From Tetradesmus obliquus (lineage: Eukaryota; Chlorophyta; Chlorophyceae; Sphaeropleales; Scenedesmaceae): a stretch of DNA of 64,000 nucleotides. The translations under genes were made by a program, and so were the position numbers. Below the pieces are notes generated by a model. It was not told the origin of the DNA and ran no database searches. It saw nothing but the letters and a program-made list of their open reading frames with translations. Shown in pieces: positions 62,401 through 64,000 of the stretch. Numbering within the stretch: the first letter of the stretch is position 1; each line of letters begins with the position of its first letter. The stretch lies in contig CP126191.1 of assembly GCA_030272155.1 (NCBI GenBank), positions 1,386,501-1,450,500 on the forward strand, given 5' to 3'.

Positions 62401-64000
62401 CAGGCGGCGGCGACGACAGCCAGGTGAGGGGCGTGCCTGTTTGTGTGCTTGTTGTGTGGGGATCGCAGGCTGAGTGCAAGGGATGTGTGGCAGAAGCAGA
62501 GGGTGTTTAGGGGCAGCAGATGGGCGCGATCAAGCCCATGGCGGGCGGCGGCGACGACAGCCAGGTGAGGCGCTTATGTGTTGTGCAACATGTGTAAGCA
62601 GCAATGTGCCATTCAGCAGCAGATGGGCGCCATCAAGCCCATGGCGGGCGGCGGCGACGACAGCCAGGTGAGGGTCGTGCTCGTCTGAAACAGGCGATGC
62701 TGAGTGCAAGCAGGGTGTCCTACAGCAGCGATATGCCCTGGAAGCTTACTTTCCGCTGCCGCCGCTGCTGCTGTGCCAGGCTGTGACTGACGAGACGCTG
62801 AAGAAGCTTGACGCTGGATACCTGCGGGACATGAAGCTGCAGGGCGTGGAGCGCATCAACAAGGTGTTCCTGCGCCAGCAGAAGAGCCTGTTCCCTGATG
62901 CTGCTGCCGCCAATGGGTACCGGCAGGAGGAGGAGTGGGTTCTGGACACGGAGGGCGTCAACCTCATGGGGGTGAGCGGGCTTGCAGGAACCTGCAGGAA
63001 CTTGCAGGAACCTGCAGGAACCTGCAGGAACCTACAGGAACTTGCAGGAACTTGCAGGAGCTGGTGATTAAAGGAATGTTGTGGCTTGGGGTGCATGACC
63101 GCATGTGTGGCTTTGTCGACTGTGGGTTGAGTGCTGCGGGATAGAGTGGACGAGGCTTCCGCAGGGGCTGTTTGAACATGCGCAAAGTGTGTGCACACAG
63201 CCCGGTTGACGGCAGCACGCGTTACAACTGTGTCTCCGCTCCCTCTGACCTGCTGCTGATGTGCCTCGGGTGTACCCTACACTCTGCTGTGTTTTGCGCT
63301 GCGCAGGTGCTGCCGCAGCCGGGCGTGGACCCGAGCCGCACCATGAGCAACGACCTGATCGAGATCATCCAGGACCTGGGCGTGGAGGCGTGCAGGCAGG
63401 CGCTGCTGCGCGAGCTGCGCAACGTGATTGAGTTCGACGGCAGCTACGTCAACTACAGGTGGGAGGCAGTGCGGCAGCAGCGTGCGGACTTGATGTGTGC
63501 AGCTGCGGGCAGTGGTTGGAAGGGGTGCATGCGTGCTGAGGTTGGCGCTGGGAACACACAGCGTCAGATGCAGCTGCTGCTTTTGTTGATTAATTGGGGA
63601 AGCGTCCGTGGATGTGGCGGGATCTTCAATCACAGTTGCTGGCTAGCTGAGAGTTGTGCTGCTTGCTGCTCTGCCCTGCCAAACTCGTCATGTGTCGACG
63701 TGTCGAACGTGCGCTGTCCCTATCGCAGGCACCTGGCCATCCTGTGTGACGTGATGACGTGCCGCGGGCACCTCATGGCCATCACGCGCCACGGCATCAA
63801 CCGCACCGAGGCCTCGCCGCTGGCGCAGTGCAGCTTTGAGGAGACGGTGGACATCCTGCTGAGGGCGGCGCAGTTTGCGGAGAAGGACAAGCTCACGGTG
63901 AGGGACGGGGGTGCTGCTGTGTTTGTGCTGATGCTGTGGGTTGCTGCTCATGCGGCGTGCCGGGGGTAGCGCTGTTTGTGAGGAGACGGTGGACATCCTG
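49447..64000 (+). CDS. RPB1: RNA polymerase II largest subunit RPB1 (3' end beyond window)
   Basis: Thirty-one exons join in frame for 1448 codons: 49447-49536, 49651-49843, 50571-50644, 50851-50953, 51421-51530, 51745-51914, 52287-52497, 52940-53118, 53398-53527, 53698-53822, 54114-54282, 54627-54779, 55289-55415, 55700-55833, 56098-56214, 56486-56579, 56905-56996, 57320-57472, 57755-57873, 58113-58203, 58502-58632, 58980-59187, 59437-59570, 59891-60017, 60347-60463, 60830-60936, 61267-61468, 62253-62423, 62780-62971, 63307-63458, 63729-63897. Catalytic NADFDGDEM has Mg-binding Asp 474/476/478; the bridge helix ([20 protein letters not shown]) and trigger loop ([20 protein letters not shown], His1085) are intact, so it should be an active Pol II core. 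ETRAE after the active site and other details fit Pol II rather than Pol I or III. The N-terminal clamp lacks most zinc ligands. Intron 10 is GC-AG. Many introns carry exon-edge echoes. The CTD lies outside the window. Confidence 0.97.
50824..50850 (+). repeat. (CTG)8-CAG tract at RPB1 exon 4 acceptor
   Basis: Eight CTG units end in the CAG acceptor used by exon 4 (50851). Confidence 0.88.
51331..51372 (+). repeat. Echo of RPB1 exon 5 start
   Basis: A copy of the [12 protein letters not shown]-coding segment (true from 51432), 96 bp upstream, starting GCAAGCCGGCGTAC, with two amino-acid-changing differences. No CAG acceptor is kept. Confidence 0.88.
52171..52212 (+). repeat. Echo of RPB1 exon 7 start with a usable acceptor
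   Basis: A copy identical to exon 7 over GTGCAG and CTGCGAGGACGACCTCACGC, 108 bp upstream (acceptor at 52179 against 52287). The 108 nt between are open and in frame, so use of the upstream site would insert 36 residues. Confidence 0.9.
52803..52856 (+). repeat. Echo of RPB1 exon 8 start
   Basis: A copy of [15 protein letters not shown] coding sequence with its CAG acceptor, 130 bp upstream of exon 8 (52940). The offset is not a multiple of three and a stop follows, so use would truncate the protein. Confidence 0.9.
53823..54113 (+). other. GC-AG intron in RPB1
   Basis: The donor is CAG-GCGAGG, the acceptor GCATGCAG. Joining at the GC gives [17 protein letters not shown], a nearly invariant RPB1 segment, and no nearby GT donor keeps that frame. 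Confidence 0.82.
54897..54925 (+). repeat. Echo of RPB1 exon 12 end
   Basis: A copy of EPLWTGKQ coding sequence plus the GTGGG donor, 141 bp downstream of the true exon end (54779). Confidence 0.85.
55157..55200 (+). repeat. Echo of RPB1 exon 13 start
   Basis: A copy of the acceptor and FSCFLPN coding segment, 126 bp upstream of the true exon (55289). Confidence 0.87.
55479..55527 (+). repeat. Echo of RPB1 exon 13 end
   Basis: A more diverged copy of the [13 protein letters not shown] segment and donor, 110 bp downstream. Exon 13 therefore has echoes on both sides. Confidence 0.8.
58862..58917 (+). repeat. Echo of RPB1 exon 22 start
   Basis: A copy of [17 protein letters not shown] coding sequence, 117 bp upstream of exon 22 (58980). 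The acceptor CAG is lost (TGTGAG) and several residues differ. Confidence 0.9.
59389..59436 (+). repeat. (CTG)15-CAG tract at RPB1 exon 23 acceptor
   Basis: Fifteen uninterrupted CTG units lead into the CAG acceptor of exon 23 (59437), the longest such tract in the window. Confidence 0.95.
59669..59691 (+). repeat. Echo of RPB1 exon 23 end
   Basis: A copy of the VLGEYK coding end with its GTGAG donor, 116 bp downstream. Confidence 0.85.
60127..60178 (+). repeat. Echo of RPB1 exon 24 end
   Basis: A degenerate copy of the [10 protein letters not shown] segment and donor (true about 59988-60045), 139 bp downstream; the donor has become GTCAGG. Confidence 0.7.
61001..61043 (+). repeat. Echo of RPB1 exon 26 end
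   Basis: A copy of [13 protein letters not shown] coding sequence, 101 bp downstream of the true exon end. Confidence 0.85.
61127..61230 (+). repeat. Echo of RPB1 exon 27 start; possible 99-nt cassette exon
   Basis: A copy starting at 61132, 135 bp upstream of exon 27, with its CAG acceptor. Over the 17 codons of [17 protein letters not shown] it differs from the parent only at synonymous positions. A weak GTAACA donor at 61231 would make a 99-nt, phase-matched cassette exon; without it the frame meets TAA at 61232-61234. Confidence 0.8.
61650..61710 (+). repeat. Echo 1 of RPB1 exon 27 end
   Basis: A copy of [17 protein letters not shown] coding sequence with a GTAAGC donor, 241 bp downstream; two residues differ. 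No in-phase acceptor seen. Confidence 0.88.
61920..61981 (+). repeat. Echo 2 of RPB1 exon 27 end
   Basis: A second copy, 271 bp after the first echo, with a GTAAGC donor. The flanking GTTGATGCTGGGAG is shared with echo 1, so the unit includes intron sequence. Confidence 0.88.
62517..62564 (+). repeat. Candidate in-frame tandem microexon A of RPB1
   Basis: A 48-nt copy of the end of exon 28, with a GGGCAG acceptor and GTGAGG donor, phase 0 at both ends, encoding [16 protein letters not shown]. It differs from the parent only at a synonymous position. Splicing from exon 28 (62423) to here and on to 62780 keeps frame. Confidence 0.7.
62617..62667 (+). repeat. Candidate in-frame tandem microexon B of RPB1
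   Basis: A 51-nt copy with a TTCAG acceptor and GTGAGG donor, phase 0 at both ends, encoding [17 protein letters not shown]. Differences from the parent are again synonymous only. Confidence 0.7.
62981..63060 (+). repeat. 10-bp minisatellite after RPB1 exon 29
   Basis: Eight tandem 10-bp units of the form CYTGCAGGAA (one CCTACAGGAA variant, last unit ending GAG), starting 10 bp past the exon 29 donor. Confidence 0.95.
63978..64000 (+). repeat. Echo of RPB1 exon 31, truncated by the window edge
   Basis: GAGGAGACGGTGGACATCCT, coding for EETVDIL in exon 31 (63838-63858), recurs 140 bp later and continues past the window. Confidence 0.85.

Noticed and set aside
1-64000. Bacterial operon, phage or CRISPR content
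   Set aside because: Genes are intron-split and eukaryotic in type; no array of spaced repeats, integrase or ribosome-binding-site pattern was seen.

Overview
The window looks like nuclear DNA from an intron-rich, GC-rich green alga (Chlorophyta; a Scenedesmus-like sphaeroplealean is my best guess, not proven). The reasons are many short phase-consistent exons with GT-AG introns, dense CAG/CTG triplet repeats, Gln/Ser/Ala homopolymers in the proteins, an octatricopeptide-repeat (OPR) type gene as expected in chlorophytes, and TGTAA poly(A)-like signals downstream of several genes. No tRNA, rRNA, CRISPR array, operon or intact transposon was recognised.

Layout: (1) + strand 1271-5924, secreted/ER membrane protein with a degenerate copper-monooxygenase-like region and a TLC domain. 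(2) 5925-9559, gene-poor with palindromes. (3) - strand 13718-10029, membrane-anchored U-box ubiquitin ligase, followed by a 239-bp tandem repeat that copies its last codons. (4) 13719-17236, an A+C-rich gene-poor block. (5) - strand 20432-17237, a gene I do not recognise. (6) + strand 21730-37082, a 25-exon HEATR5/SWEETIE/Laa1-type HEAT-repeat giant. (7) + strand 37668-42304, a secretory Erv/ALR-type sulfhydryl oxidase. (8) - strand 48844-44267, an OPR-like organellar RNA-binding protein. (9) + strand 49447 to beyond the right edge, RPB1, the largest subunit of RNA polymerase II; the window ends before its CTD. I built exon chains by joining splice sites and checking phase. Six of the seven chains keep one open frame; the unrecognised gene (5) is resolved only in its 3' half.

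The genes are ordinary, largely unrelated housekeeping and regulatory loci (transcription, TGN traffic, oxidative folding, ubiquitination, organelle RNA). The most unusual feature of the window is structural. At more than 20 exon-intron junctions a diverged direct copy of the exon edge, with its splice-site flank, sits inside the neighbouring intron, usually 95-140 bp away. I call these exon-edge echoes. Some are dead (acceptor lost, frameshifted); others keep splice sites and frame and could act as alternative or extra exons, above all two 48/51-nt copies in RPB1 that differ from the parent only at synonymous sites. RPB1 also seems to lack most of the zinc ligands of the N-terminal clamp.
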